A DNA stretch of 64,000 nucleotides from assembly GCF_024171885.1 (NCBI RefSeq), contig NZ_JAMTCP010000001.1, positions 310,001 through 374,000 on the forward strand. Direction: 5' to 3'. The notes under the pieces are model-generated. The model was given only the letters and a program-made list of their open reading frames with translations. It made no database searches and was not told the DNA's origin. The DNA is from Streptoalloteichus tenebrarius. Its GTDB lineage: Bacteria; Actinomycetota; Actinomycetes; Mycobacteriales; Pseudonocardiaceae. The position numbers and the translations under genes are program-made. Positions within the stretch are counted from its first letter, which is position 1, and each line of letters begins with the position of its first letter. This document shows, piece after piece, positions 17,087-25,691 of the stretch.

Positions 17087-17521
17087 ATGAGCGTCATGAC
17101 CGCGCGGGCCGCGCGGGGAGCCACCCCTCGCGACGGCACACCCGACCTGCTCCGGCGTAGCCTGCGGGTCGACGGCGTGGGGACCGCCGTCTTCGGCGCG
17201 GTCATGCTCGCGGGCGGCCGGTGGCTCGCCGACCCGCTGGGCCTGCCGGGCGACTGGTTCGCGCCGATCGGGATCGGCATGCTCGGCGGAGCCGCCGCCC
17301 TCGGCCTCATCGCCGGCTACCCGCGCGTTCCCGCCGGGCTCGCCCGCGCCGCCATCGCGGCCAACGCCCTGTCCGGAGCGGTGATGCTCCCGCTCGCGGT
17401 CACCGGCGCCCTGCCGCTCACCGGTCTGGGCGTCGCCTTCATGCTCGCCGGCGCGGCGTGGGTCCTGACCTTCGCCGGCCTGACGTTCGCCGGTCTTCGA
17501 CAGTCGGGGAGCCACGCGTGA
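17087..17521 (+). CDS. Small four-TM membrane protein
   Basis: A 144-residue integral membrane protein with about four hydrophobic helices (for example VFGAVMLAGGRWL and LGVAFMLAGAAWVLTFAGLTF). It has no catalytic motif. ATG 17087 follows GAGGAG. The stop overlaps the GTG of the SDR gene by four bases (GTGA), so the two are translationally coupled. It may be a membrane partner of that NAD(P)-binding protein. Confidence 0.75.
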   Translation: MSVMTARAARGATPRDGTPDLLRRSLRVDGVGTAVFGAVMLAGGRWLADPLGLPGDWFAPIGIGMLGGAAALGLIAGYPRVPAGLARAAIAANALSGAVMLPLAVTGALPLTGLGVAFMLAGAAWVLTFAGLTFAGLRQSGSHA

Positions 17522-18156
17522 AACTCACTGTGTTCGGAGCCTCCGGAGGCACCGGTCAGGCGTTCGTCCGCCAGGCGCTGACGGCGGGACACGAGGTGAC
17601 GGCCGTCGTCCGCGCATGGAGCCGCCTCCCGCTCGACCACCCCGCGCTCAGCGTGGTCGTGGCCGACGTCTTCGACCCCTCGTCCCTCGCCTCCGCCCTG
17701 TCGGGCGCGGACGCCGTGGTGTCGGCGTTGGGGCCGCGAGGTCGGAAGGACACCACGCGTGTCTGTTCGACCGCGATCCGGAGCATCCTGACCGCGATGG
17801 CCGACGCCGACGTGCGCCGCATCGTCGCGGTCAGCGCCCAGCCCGTGCTCCGCACCGGCGCGGGGGAGCCGCTGTGGTTCCGTGCGACGGTTCTCCCGAT
17901 CGTTCGCGCCGTCTTCCGCGAGGTCTATGTGGACCTGGAGTTGATGGAACGCGCCCTGAGCGCGAGCACGGCGGAGTGGACGGTGCTGCGTCCCCCGTAC
18001 CTGACCGACAAACCGGCGGTGGGTTACCGCACCGCCCTGGAGGCGAGCGTGCCGGGAGGCAGCCTGAGCCGGGCCGACCTCGCCCACGCGATGCTCGACG
18101 TGCTGAACGATCCCACGACCGTTCGCCACGCCCTCGGCGTCGGCCGGGCGAGGTAG
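17518..18156 (+). CDS. Atypical SDR, NAD(P)H-binding protein
   Basis: A 212-residue Rossmann protein starting VKLTVFGASGGTGQAFVRQA, where the G-A-S-G-G-T-G loop binds NAD(P). It continues with DAVVSALGPRG and a YLTDKP region. Length and motif fit the atypical SDR group (NAD(P)H-binding, biliverdin-reductase-B-like), which lacks the classic YxxxK catalytic pair. It is coupled to the upstream membrane-protein gene. Function is probably redox sensing or reduction; the substrate is unknown. Confidence 0.8.
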   Translation: MKLTVFGASGGTGQAFVRQALTAGHEVTAVVRAWSRLPLDHPALSVVVADVFDPSSLASALSGADAVVSALGPRGRKDTTRVCSTAIRSILTAMADADVRRIVAVSAQPVLRTGAGEPLWFRATVLPIVRAVFREVYVDLELMERALSASTAEWTVLRPPYLTDKPAVGYRTALEASVPGGSLSRADLAHAMLDVLNDPTTVRHALGVGRAR

Positions 18157-18190
18157 GCAGGCTCTCGTCAGGTCCGCCCGCGCACAGGGT

Positions 18191-18232
18191 CAACTCGGGC
18201 ACCGGCCATCGGAATGGCTGGCGCCCGAGTTG
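18191..18232 (+). terminator. Long hairpin after the SDR gene
   Basis: Arms 18191-18209 and 18214-18232 pair over 19 bp, with one mismatch and one G-T pair, around a CGGA tetraloop. It lies 35 bp after the SDR stop. There is no T-run, as is common for actinomycete terminators. Confidence 0.65.
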
Positions 18233-18277
18233 GCCCGACGCGTGCCGTTCCCTCGGCGCGATGTCTACTCTGGCTTC

Positions 18278-18595
18278 ATGCGACCGCCGAACGACGAGGC
18301 CGGGACCTGGCAGAGTTCGTGGCTGGCGGCGATGATGGTGATCAAGAGCGCGCGGCGGGTCTTCACGCCGGGAAGCCGTCCACCCGCCGAGCTGCTCCCG
18401 CTGGTCGAACCCGTCCTCCGGCTCCGCGACGCGCTCAGGGCGTCACCGCCGGACGACGAGGAGACCCGCCGGAGCGCGGCCGACCTGGTCGCCGACACCG
18501 ACCTCATCCAGTGGGCCTGTCAGCCCGACCAGCCCCGCGAGATCCGCGAGTTCGGCGCGTCGCTGGGATGGCTGTCCATGACACTGGCCACCTGA
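18278..18595 (+). CDS. Small hypothetical protein
   Basis: A 105-residue acidic, helical protein of unknown function, with helices such as WLAAMMVIKSARRVF and EETRRSAADLVADTDLIQWA. The frame is open from 18230, but that start lies in the terminator hairpin. ATG 18278 is 6 bases after TACTCT (18266-18271), suggesting a leaderless transcript. No family was recognised. Confidence 0.5.
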   Translation: MRPPNDEAGTWQSSWLAAMMVIKSARRVFTPGSRPPAELLPLVEPVLRLRDALRASPPDDEETRRSAADLVADTDLIQWACQPDQPREIREFGASLGWLSMTLAT

Positions 18596-18768
18596 TCCCT
18601 CATCCCCGACGTCGGAGTGCCGCACCGTCCTTTGTGGACCGTGGCTGTCTCGTCATCCCGGCGGACCCCTTCCCGAGACCGGGAGCGTGCCCAGGGAACT
18701 TTCCCGCGGACGACGCGGGCGGCGTGAGGCCGGTGTCGAGCCTGGGGTTTCTCGTGGTGTGGTCGAGA

Positions 18769-18808
18769 AAGGACGGCCCGCCAACGATCTCGCCGGCGGG
18801 CCGTCCTT
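18769..18808 (-). terminator. Intrinsic terminator of the aldehyde dehydrogenase gene
   Basis: A perfect 14-bp stem (18769-18782 with 18795-18808) lies 13 bp past the minus-strand stop at 18821. On the minus strand it is followed by TTCTCG, a weak T-rich tail. Confidence 0.75.
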
Positions 18809-18820
18809 CGCGAAGGCGGA

Positions 18821-20308
18821 TCAGAACGGGTAGGACTGGATGCGACTCTGGGCCGTGATCCACTGGAGTTCGGTGAAGGTGTCGATGTTGGCCTTGCCGC
18901 CGAACCGGCCGCCCACCCCGGACGCCTTCATGCCGCCGAAGGGCGCGACGGCCTCGTCGTCCACGGTCTGGTCGTTGATGTGCACCGCCCCGGACTCGAC
19001 GCGCTCGGCGAGTTCCAACGCGCCGAAGGCGTCCCTGGTCAGGAGGGACACCGACAGCCCGTACTCCGAGGAGTTGACGATCTCGACAGCCTCGTCCACC
19101 GTGTCGTAGCCGATGACGGGGGCGACGGGCCCGAAGATCTCCTCGGTGAGCGCCGGCGCGTCCTCCGCCAGGTCGACCAGGACGGTGGGCCGGTAGAACA
19201 GCCCGTCGAAGCTCGCTCCGGTGGTCGCCCGCGCCCCGCCGGCGACGGTCCTGGTCACGATGTCGTGGATCTTGTCGCGCTGACGCTCGTCGATGATCGG
19301 GCCGAGGGCGTTGGCCGGGTCGGTGGGATCGCCGACGCGGATCGCCTCCGCCTTCGCGGTCAGCCGCGCCACGTACTCCTCCAGCAGCGAGGAGTGGACG
19401 AGGTGCCGCCCGGTGGTCATGCAGATCTGGCCCTGGTGCAGGAAGGAGCCCCACGCCCCCGCCGAGGCGGCGGCCTCCGGGTCGGCGTCGGGCAGGACGA
19501 CCAGGGCGTTGTTGCCGCCCAGCTCCAGGTGCAGGCGCTTGAGCAGGGGCGCGGCGGCCGTGCTGATCGCCCGCCCTGCCCCGGTGGACCCGGTGAAGGA
19601 CAGGCAGGGCACGTGCGGGTGCCGCACCAGCGCCTCGCCAACGTCGGCCCCGCCGGGGAGCACGTGCAGCAGGCCCTCCGGCAGGCCGGCCTCGGCGAGG
19701 AGTTCGGCCAGGGCCAGGCCGCCGGAGATCGGGGTGCGGGGGTCGGGCTTGAGGACCACGGCGTTGCCGAGGGCGAGCGCGGGCGCGACCGACCGCATGG
19801 ACAGGATCGCGGGGAAGTTGAACGGCGTGATCACGCCGACCACGCCGATCGGCACGCGGCGGGCCAGGGAGAGCCGCTCCCGGGAGCTGCGCAGCAGCTC
19901 GCCGTAGGGCTCGGTCGTGAGCGCGGCGGCGTGCCGCAGCTCGGAGGCGACCAGGCCCACCTCGAACCGCGCCTTGCCCATCGCCGACCCCGACTCGGGG
20001 ACCAGCCACCGGAGGATCCGGTCGGGATCGGCCTCCAGCAGGGACGCGGCCCGGTGGAACACCGAGGCCCGCTGGTCGTAGGTCAGGCCGGCCCAGTCGC
20101 GCTGGGCCTTCCTCGCGGCGGCGACGGCGTGGTCGACGTCCTCGGCGGAGGCGGCGCCGACGGTGGCGATCACCGCGCCGGTGGCCGGGGCGGTGACGTC
20201 CAGGGCGCCGGCCCGACCGGCCCGCCAGGTCCCGTCGAAGACCATGCCGGTCCAGGTGGGGCTGGCCGGTCCGGTGGTGCGTGCGTCGGTGTCGTCCGGT
20301 GAGGTCAT
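18821..20308 (-). CDS. NAD(P)-dependent aldehyde dehydrogenase (benzaldehyde/vanillin dehydrogenase-like)
   Basis: A 495-residue ALDH-superfamily enzyme oxidising an aldehyde to an acid. Signatures in order are GVITPFNFPAILSMRSVAPA (cofactor binding), SFTGSTGAGRAI, LELGGNNALVV (general base Glu), the catalytic Cys in HQGQICMTTGR (C296), EEIFGPVAPVI and PFGGMKASGVGGRFGG near the C-terminus. The ICMTTGR motif fits the aryl-aldehyde dehydrogenase group. The gene is complete. The GlxA-type regulator lies just upstream on the same strand (21538-20549) and may control it. A strong terminator follows. Confidence 0.9.
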   Translation of the reverse strand: MTSPDDTDARTTGPASPTWTGMVFDGTWRAGRAGALDVTAPATGAVIATVGAASAEDVDHAVAAARKAQRDWAGLTYDQRASVFHRAASLLEADPDRILRWLVPESGSAMGKARFEVGLVASELRHAAALTTEPYGELLRSSRERLSLARRVPIGVVGVITPFNFPAILSMRSVAPALALGNAVVLKPDPRTPISGGLALAELLAEAGLPEGLLHVLPGGADVGEALVRHPHVPCLSFTGSTGAGRAISTAAAPLLKRLHLELGGNNALVVLPDADPEAAASAGAWGSFLHQGQICMTTGRHLVHSSLLEEYVARLTAKAEAIRVGDPTDPANALGPIIDERQRDKIHDIVTRTVAGGARATTGASFDGLFYRPTVLVDLAEDAPALTEEIFGPVAPVIGYDTVDEAVEIVNSSEYGLSVSLLTRDAFGALELAERVESGAVHINDQTVDDEAVAPFGGMKASGVGGRFGGKANIDTFTELQWITAQSRIQSYPF

Positions 20309-20548
20309 GCGGGTCCTTCTTGGTGCGGGGGAGTGCGGTCGGGTCGATCAGTCCTGGTCGGTCGGGTGCGCCGAGGGGCTCTGAGTGGCTCTCGGTGGCT
20401 CTGGGCTCGTCGACGCGGGTCGGGCGCGGTTGGAGGGAGGGTAGCTCTCGCCCGAATGGGTGATCCAGGGTTACTCCGAGTTTTCTTCTCGGCGAATTTC
20501 TCCGAGCTTCCCCCGATCCGAGCTTCCCCCGAGCGGACCCAGCCCCCT

Positions 20549-21538
20549 TCACCCGGCCTTGGCGCCAGGGCCGAACCGGCGACGGTAGGCCGAGGGCGTC
20601 AGGCCGGTCTCGCGGAGCATCACCGCACGCAGGTTGGCGGCGGTGCCGAGGCCGCTGCGGCGCGCGACCACGTCGAGCCGCGCCTCCCCGCGCTCGATCA
20701 GCCGACACGCCAACGCCACCCGCTCCCCGGTGAGCCAGGACAGGGGAGTGGTGCCCAACTGCGCGCGGAAACGGCGGTGCAGCGTCGCCGGGCTGACCGC
20801 CGCCCGCGCCGCGAGGTCCGCCACGCTGAGCGGGGCGTCCAGCCGCTCCTGCGCCCAGGCCAGGACGGGAGCCAGGGACTCGTCCGGCAGATCGGGCACC
20901 GGCCGCTCCACGAACTGGCGTTGGCCGCCGTCGCGATGCGCCGCGAAGACCAGCCGACGGCTCACCGCGTTGGCGATCTCCGCGCCGTGGTCGCGGCGGA
21001 CGACGTGCAACCCGAGATCCAGCGCGGCCGCGCTGCCCGCCGCGGTGAGGATGTCGCCGTCGTCCACGAACAACACGTCCGGCTCCAACCGGACGGACGG
21101 GAAACGCGCGCGGAAGGCGTCCGCCCACTGCCAGTGCGCGGTGGCCCGACGCCCGTCCAGCACACCCGCCTCGGCCAGGGTGAAGGCGCCGCTACAGAAG
21201 CCGACCAGGCGCGCGCCCCTGGCGTGTGCCCGCCGCACCGCGTCCAGGACGGCCGGCCGCCGGGGCACCTCGACGTCCGGGCGGTTGGGGACGATCAGGG
21301 TGTCCGCCGTGTCGGCCGCCTCCAGCGGGGCGACGCCGGTGAGCGTGAAGAACCCGTCCCGCATCAGCGTCCTCGGCTCGGGGGAGCAGAGCGCGAAGTC
21401 GTAGAGGTCCCGCCCGATCTCGGGCCGGCGCAGCCCGAACACCTCGGTCGCGCAGCCCAGCTCGAAGGGGTTGGAGTTCTCGTCCACGATCACGACGACC
21501 CGGTGCGGGCGAGCCCCGTGCGAGGATTCTTGCGGCAT
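20549..21538 (-). CDS. GlxA-type AraC regulator with DJ-1/PfpI domain
   Basis: A 329-residue protein. Residues 10-180 form a DJ-1/PfpI class I glutamine-amidotransferase-like domain; its nucleophile-elbow equivalent is VGFCSGAFTLAEAG. The C-terminal AraC domain has HTH LAARAAVSPATLHRRF and a second motif ARRSGLGTAANLRAVM. Such proteins sense small molecules and activate nearby catabolic genes. It is divergent from a cupin gene 52 bp away, and the aldehyde dehydrogenase lies downstream. Confidence 0.88.
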   Translation of the reverse strand: MPQESSHGARPHRVVVIVDENSNPFELGCATEVFGLRRPEIGRDLYDFALCSPEPRTLMRDGFFTLTGVAPLEAADTADTLIVPNRPDVEVPRRPAVLDAVRRAHARGARLVGFCSGAFTLAEAGVLDGRRATAHWQWADAFRARFPSVRLEPDVLFVDDGDILTAAGSAAALDLGLHVVRRDHGAEIANAVSRRLVFAAHRDGGQRQFVERPVPDLPDESLAPVLAWAQERLDAPLSVADLAARAAVSPATLHRRFRAQLGTTPLSWLTGERVALACRLIERGEARLDVVARRSGLGTAANLRAVMLRETGLTPSAYRRRFGPGAKAG

Positions 21539-21590
21539 GTGCGATTCCTAGCACTCACGCCGACCGCGCGGAACGGTCCACGATGGATTC

Positions 21591-21986
21591 GTGAGCAACC
21601 GACCCATCGTCCTCAGCGAGGCCCTGGCCTCCTTCGACGCCCTGTGGAGCCCCCGCATCGTCACGCGGGTCAACGACTACGACGTCCGCGTCGCGAAGGT
21701 CGAGGGCGAGCACATCTGGCACGTCCACGAGAACACCGACGAGTTCTTCCTCGTCCTCGACGGCGAGCTGTTCCTCTCGCTGCGCGACGACGCGGGGGAG
21801 CGCACGGTCCGCCTCGCGAAGGGGTCGGTCTTCACCGTCCCCCGCGGCACGGAGCACAAGCCGTCCGCGCCCTCCGGGGCCGCGATCCTCATGTTCGAGC
21901 CCGCCGGGACACCCACCGTGGGCGACCGCCACGACGAGATCCCCGACCACATCGACGTCACGACCGGTCACGCCCTCGACGTCTGA
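21591..21986 (+). CDS. Single-domain cupin protein
   Basis: A 131-residue cupin. The metal-binding motif appears as HIWHVHENTDEFFLVLDGEL, with three His and a Glu, and the second motif as FTVPRGTEHKPSAPSG. These small cupins may be metal-dependent isomerases, dioxygenases or binding proteins; no substrate is evident. GTG 21591 lies 6 bases after CACGAT (21579-21584), possibly a leaderless start. It is divergent from the GlxA-type regulator. Confidence 0.82.
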   Translation: MSNRPIVLSEALASFDALWSPRIVTRVNDYDVRVAKVEGEHIWHVHENTDEFFLVLDGELFLSLRDDAGERTVRLAKGSVFTVPRGTEHKPSAPSGAAILMFEPAGTPTVGDRHDEIPDHIDVTTGHALDV

Positions 21987-22133
21987 CCTGGCGAACCCGC
22001 TCGACGCCGGCGATCACGTCGCGCCGGCGGAGTCGGTGCCCCCTGCTACCTCTGACCGACGAACCCGTCACCTCGGGAAGTCGTCGACCGCTGTCCGCGA
22101 AGGCCGGGCGACGGAAACAGGGGGACCGAACGT

Positions 22134-22442
22134 TGTCCACCAACCAGTGCCGCGCCCGCCCGTGCCGCGTTTCCCACCGTGTACTCGGTCTGGTTGGGCG
22201 CGGCACTCGCCTTCCTCCTCGGCGACGCCGTGCTGTTCTTCGCGCTCTTCTGGGCTGCGTCGGCGCACGGCGGAGCCGCGGTGGGAGCCATCCTGTCGGC
22301 GATCGCGCTGACCAGGTCGCTGTTCCTGCCGTTCGGTGGCGCGGTGGGCGACCGGTTCGGCGCCCGGCACGTCATGATCGTCTGTGACGCGGCGACGCAC
22401 CCACGCCCTGTCCGTCCGCTCACACGCCCCACCCCGCCGTGA
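22134..22442 (+). pseudogene. MFS transporter fragment (N-terminal third only)
   Basis: Residues VWLGAALAFLLGDAVLFFAL, then GGAVGDRFGARHVMIVCDA, form the first two or three TM helices and motif A of an MFS transporter. Coding then turns into low-quality sequence and stops at 22442. A likely N-terminus (LSTNQ from TTG 22134) lies in another frame. The gene is therefore both frameshifted and truncated. The TetR gene that follows may have regulated it. Confidence 0.65.
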
Positions 22443-22479
22443 TCAGCAAGGGCAACCCGGAACCCTGACAGGACACGGA

Positions 22480-23232
22480 CTACTGCCGGGGCGGGGAGTC
22501 CGGCCCCGCGGCGACCCTCCCTCCACTGTGGACTCTTGCGGCGACGCCGTCGAGCACGCACGCGAGACCGAACTCGAACCGCTGGTCCGGGGTGGGGTCC
22601 TCGGCCTCGGTGACCCGCCGCGCGAACAGCGGGTAGGCCCCGCTCGCGATGACCTCCCGGATGTAGGGGCCGACGCTGGCGCGCCACTGGTCCTCGGTCA
22701 GCCCGGTCCGCCGCTGGGCCTGCGCCTCGGCCAGTTCCCCCGCCACCGATCCGAAGACGTACGCCAGCACCGTGTCGACGACGTGCGCGGCCAGGGTGAT
22801 GTCCGGGGTGAGCGCGGTGGCGGCCCCGAGCGCGACGTCGGCGTGCCGGAGCGAGTGGGGGCCGAGCGTCGGCCGGCCGGTCAGCTCGGAGCCGAGCCAC
22901 GGATGGCGGAGCAGGTCGGCGCGCAGTCGCCGCGCCACCGCCGTCAGGTCCGCGCGCCAGTCGCCGGTCAGCGCCGGCGGCTCCTCCTCGCCGCGCACCG
23001 CGTCGATCATCAGGTCCAGCAGCTCGTCCCGGCTCGCCACGTACCGGTAGAGCGAGGCCGTCCCCGAGCCGAGGTCGGCGGCGACCCGGCGCATCGACAG
23101 GGCGGACAGCCCCTCCGCGTCGGCGATGGCCACCGCCCTGGCGACGATCCGCTCCACGCTCGGGGCCTGGCGGCGGGGGACCCGGCGATCCCGGTTCCAC
23201 ACGACGCCGGGCTGATGTTCCTGACCAGCCAT
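22480..23232 (-). CDS. TetR-family regulator
   Basis: A 250-residue regulator. The N-terminal HTH spans ADAEGLSALSMRRVAADLGS and GTASLYRYVASRDELLDLMI. The C-terminal domain matches the layout of the TetR_C group found in many actinomycete pump and oxygenase repressors. ATG 23232 is preferred over the in-frame start 21 bases upstream. The gene diverges from the FAD monooxygenase at 23330, and the 97-bp gap contains a palindrome that is the probable operator. Confidence 0.87.
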   Translation of the reverse strand: MAGQEHQPGVVWNRDRRVPRRQAPSVERIVARAVAIADAEGLSALSMRRVAADLGSGTASLYRYVASRDELLDLMIDAVRGEEEPPALTGDWRADLTAVARRLRADLLRHPWLGSELTGRPTLGPHSLRHADVALGAATALTPDITLAAHVVDTVLAYVFGSVAGELAEAQAQRRTGLTEDQWRASVGPYIREVIASGAYPLFARRVTEAEDPTPDQRFEFGLACVLDGVAARVHSGGRVAAGPDSPPRQ

Positions 23233-23278
23233 CACGTCCTCCCCACGCGTCACCCGTTTGCGGGCATCGTAACCCCAT

Positions 23279-23293
23279 GGCTACGGTGTAGCC
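23279..23293. promoter_or_regulatory. Palindromic operator candidate
   Basis: GGCTAC-GGT-GTAGCC lies midway between the divergent TetR and FAD monooxygenase genes. Size and position fit a TetR dimer site controlling both. Confidence 0.65.
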
Positions 23294-23329
23294 GTTGTGA
23301 GAACACTGTATCCATAACTGGGGGCGCCC

Positions 23330-25057
23330 GTGTCATCCACCCGAATCCCGGTCCTCATCGCCGGTGGCGGCTCCGTCGGCCTCGCCACCGCGCTGTTCCT
23401 GTCCCACCACGGCGTCCCGACGCTGGTCGTCGAAGGTCAGGCCGGTCCCTCCGCCCACCCCCGCGCCACCGGCGTCGGACCGCGCACCATGGAGTTCTTC
23501 CGCGAGGTCGGAGTCGAGGACGCGGTGAACGATGCCGCCGTCGACATGACGGCCGACAGCCTCGGCAAGATCTCCGCCCCGACCCTGGCCAGTGCCGGGC
23601 TCACGGCCACGGCGAGCACCGCCTCCTCGGGGGACCGCCAGGTGAGCGAGTGGTTCGCCCAGCACAGCCCGGCCAGACTGCGCGGCATCTGCTCGCAGGA
23701 CCGGCTGGACTCCGTGTTGCTGCGGGCGGCCACCGAACGCGGGGCCGACGTCCGGTACTCGACCAGGCTGGTGTACTTCGAGCAGGGCGAGCACGGCGTC
23801 ACCGCGCTCCTCTCCTGCTCCGGGGGCCAGCAGGTGGTCGAGGCGGACTACCTGGTCGCCGCGGACGGCGCGCGCAGCGGCGTCCGGGACGCGCTGGGCG
23901 TCGGCACCTCCGGGCCGGGCCGGCTCGGCAACCCGAAGATGAACATCCTGTTCCGCGCGGACCTCCGCGAGCACACCGGAGGCCGCGCCTTCGTCTCGTG
24001 CACGGTCACCAACCCGGATTCCCCCGGCCTGCTGATGACGGTGGACGGGAAGACGACATGGACGTTCCACGTCGAGTACGACCCCGCACGAGGACAGGCC
24101 CCCGCCGACTTCACGCCCGAGCGCTGCACGACCCTGATCCGCGCGGCCGTGGGAGACCCGGACCTCGACGTCGAGGTGCTCAGCGCCCAGTCATGGCGGA
24201 TGCGGGGCGTGCTCGCCGACCGCTTCCGGGTCGGCAGGGTCTTCCTGGTCGGCGACGCCGCGCACGCGGTCCCACCCCTGGGGGCGTTCGGGATGAACAC
24301 CGGCGTGGCCGACGCGCACAACCTGGCGTGGAAGCTGGCCGCCGTCCACACGGGCCAGGCCGGCCCGGCGCTCCTGGACAGCTACGAGGCCGAACGGCGT
24401 CCCGTCGCGGCGCTGACCCTCGACCAGGCGCTGTCCCGACTCGCTGATCCGCGCCTGCACTGGGGCGTGGGCCCCGAGGCGGCGGCCGCGCGGGCGGCCG
24501 CCGGCGTCGTGAACGCCCCGGTCGTCCACTGGGGATACCGCTACGACTCCCGCGCCGTGATCGACCCCCGGCCGGAGCTGGTGTCCACCGAGGACCTCGA
24601 ACCCAACCTCGACGGCACCCCGGGGTCGAGGATTCCTCACCTCTGGCTGGAACGGGACGGGCGGCGACTGTCCACCCTGGATCTCGTCGCGTCCCGGTTC
24701 TGTCTGCTGACCGGAGCCGAGGGCGCCGACTGGACGCCGGCAGCGGCGGAGGCCGCCGCCCGGCTCGGCGTGGACCTCGTGGTCCACCGGATCGCCCCGG
24801 ACGCCGAGGTGAGCGACCCCGAAGGGCGGTGGCCGCACGTCGTCGGGATCGCCGACGACGGCGCGCTCCTCGTCCGGCCCGACGGGTTCGTGGCCTGGCG
24901 CGTCCCCGCCCTGCCCGACCAGCCGGCCGACGAACTCGCCCGCGTCCTCACCCGACTGCTCGCCCGCGACGGGGACCAGAGCCAGGAGGAGCAGGAGGGT
25001 CGGGAAGGGGAGTCGGTGCGGAAGCGGGAGCCTGGGCCTTCGTGGCGCAGGAACTGA
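23330..25057 (+). CDS. FAD-dependent aromatic monooxygenase (PheA/TfdB/RdmE type)
   Basis: A 575-residue class A flavoprotein hydroxylase. The FAD dinucleotide motif is IAGGGSVGLATALFLSHHG (residues 10-28). DG is found in VAADGARSGVR, and the second FAD motif is GDAAHAVPPLGAFGMNTGVA (from residue 308). The C-terminal thioredoxin-like domain spans about 420-545. It uses NAD(P)H and O2 to hydroxylate an aromatic or polyketide substrate. The last about 25 residues are Glu/Gln/Arg-rich. The 3' end overlaps the next small gene by 16 bp. Divergent TetR regulation is inferred. Confidence 0.88.
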   Translation: MSSTRIPVLIAGGGSVGLATALFLSHHGVPTLVVEGQAGPSAHPRATGVGPRTMEFFREVGVEDAVNDAAVDMTADSLGKISAPTLASAGLTATASTASSGDRQVSEWFAQHSPARLRGICSQDRLDSVLLRAATERGADVRYSTRLVYFEQGEHGVTALLSCSGGQQVVEADYLVAADGARSGVRDALGVGTSGPGRLGNPKMNILFRADLREHTGGRAFVSCTVTNPDSPGLLMTVDGKTTWTFHVEYDPARGQAPADFTPERCTTLIRAAVGDPDLDVEVLSAQSWRMRGVLADRFRVGRVFLVGDAAHAVPPLGAFGMNTGVADAHNLAWKLAAVHTGQAGPALLDSYEAERRPVAALTLDQALSRLADPRLHWGVGPEAAAARAAAGVVNAPVVHWGYRYDSRAVIDPRPELVSTEDLEPNLDGTPGSRIPHLWLERDGRRLSTLDLVASRFCLLTGAEGADWTPAAAEAAARLGVDLVVHRIAPDAEVSDPEGRWPHVVGIADDGALLVRPDGFVAWRVPALPDQPADELARVLTRLLARDGDQSQEEQEGREGESVRKREPGPSWRRN

Positions 25058-25284
25058 GCGACATCCTTGGCTGCCCGTGGGGCGAGGAGCTGATGGTCCT
25101 GACGCTCGTGGAGATGGGCAGGGAACTGGTCGCACGCGTCGACGAACTGACCGATCACGAGGTCGACCGGTGTCTGGAGATCGTCGAGAAGGTCGTGATC
25201 GAGGGAAACGAGACCGAACAGGCCGCCTCGGCCAGGGGGTTCCTCGAAGCACTTCTCACTGCCGGGGCCAGGGATCTGACCTGA
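25042..25284 (+). CDS. Small helical protein overlapping the monooxygenase gene
   Basis: An 80-residue acidic helical protein (ELSDILGCPWGEELMVLTLV, then RELVARVDELTDHEVDRCLE). GTG 25042 lies inside the last codons of the monooxygenase gene, with AAGCGGGAG upstream, implying translational coupling. I do not recognise the family. It could be a small partner of the oxygenase. Confidence 0.6.
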   Translation: MAQELSDILGCPWGEELMVLTLVEMGRELVARVDELTDHEVDRCLEIVEKVVIEGNETEQAASARGFLEALLTAGARDLT

Positions 25285-25394
25285 GCGCGTTGTGGTGGCG
25301 ACTCGGGCCCGAGTCGCGGGCCTACTGCCTCGCGTGGAACGAGTTCTGCGGTGTCACATCACCGGAATGGAAGCGGCGAGGCGGCGTCTGAAAC

Positions 25395-25474
25395 GAGCGG
25401 TGTCCGAAGTGAGCGGTGTCCGAAGTGAGCGGTGTCCGAAGTGAGCGGTGCCTGAAGCGAGCGGTGCCTGACGT
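25395..25474. repeat. Five tandem 16-bp repeats
   Basis: Three identical copies of GAGCGGTGTCCGAAGT are followed by two diverged copies (25443-25474). The array is intergenic, 110 bp after the small helical gene and about 220 bp past the end of the convergent lsr2-type gene. No function is assigned. Confidence 0.85.
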
Positions 25475-25691
25475 CGTGACGCGCGGGGCGCGCCGGAGCT
25501 GACGGTAACCGGAAAGGAAATCCGGTCGAGCGAGCGCTTTTCCCGGACGTGGTTTCCCGGACCGGGGCGTGAGAGTTCCCGCGCGGCGGCTCGAAAGCAC
25601 TGGCACAACGACAGAAGACGGAGTCGGACGTGTCGGAGCCGTGGAAAGGCGCCCGAGCCGCGCGCTCGGGATGGGCGGGGTCGGTCGGCGG

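Noticed and set aside
18600-21128. An 842-codon minus frame through the aldehyde dehydrogenase and GlxA genes
   Set aside because: It is a frame shadow of two well-supported genes; the product is Arg/Gly/Pro low complexity.
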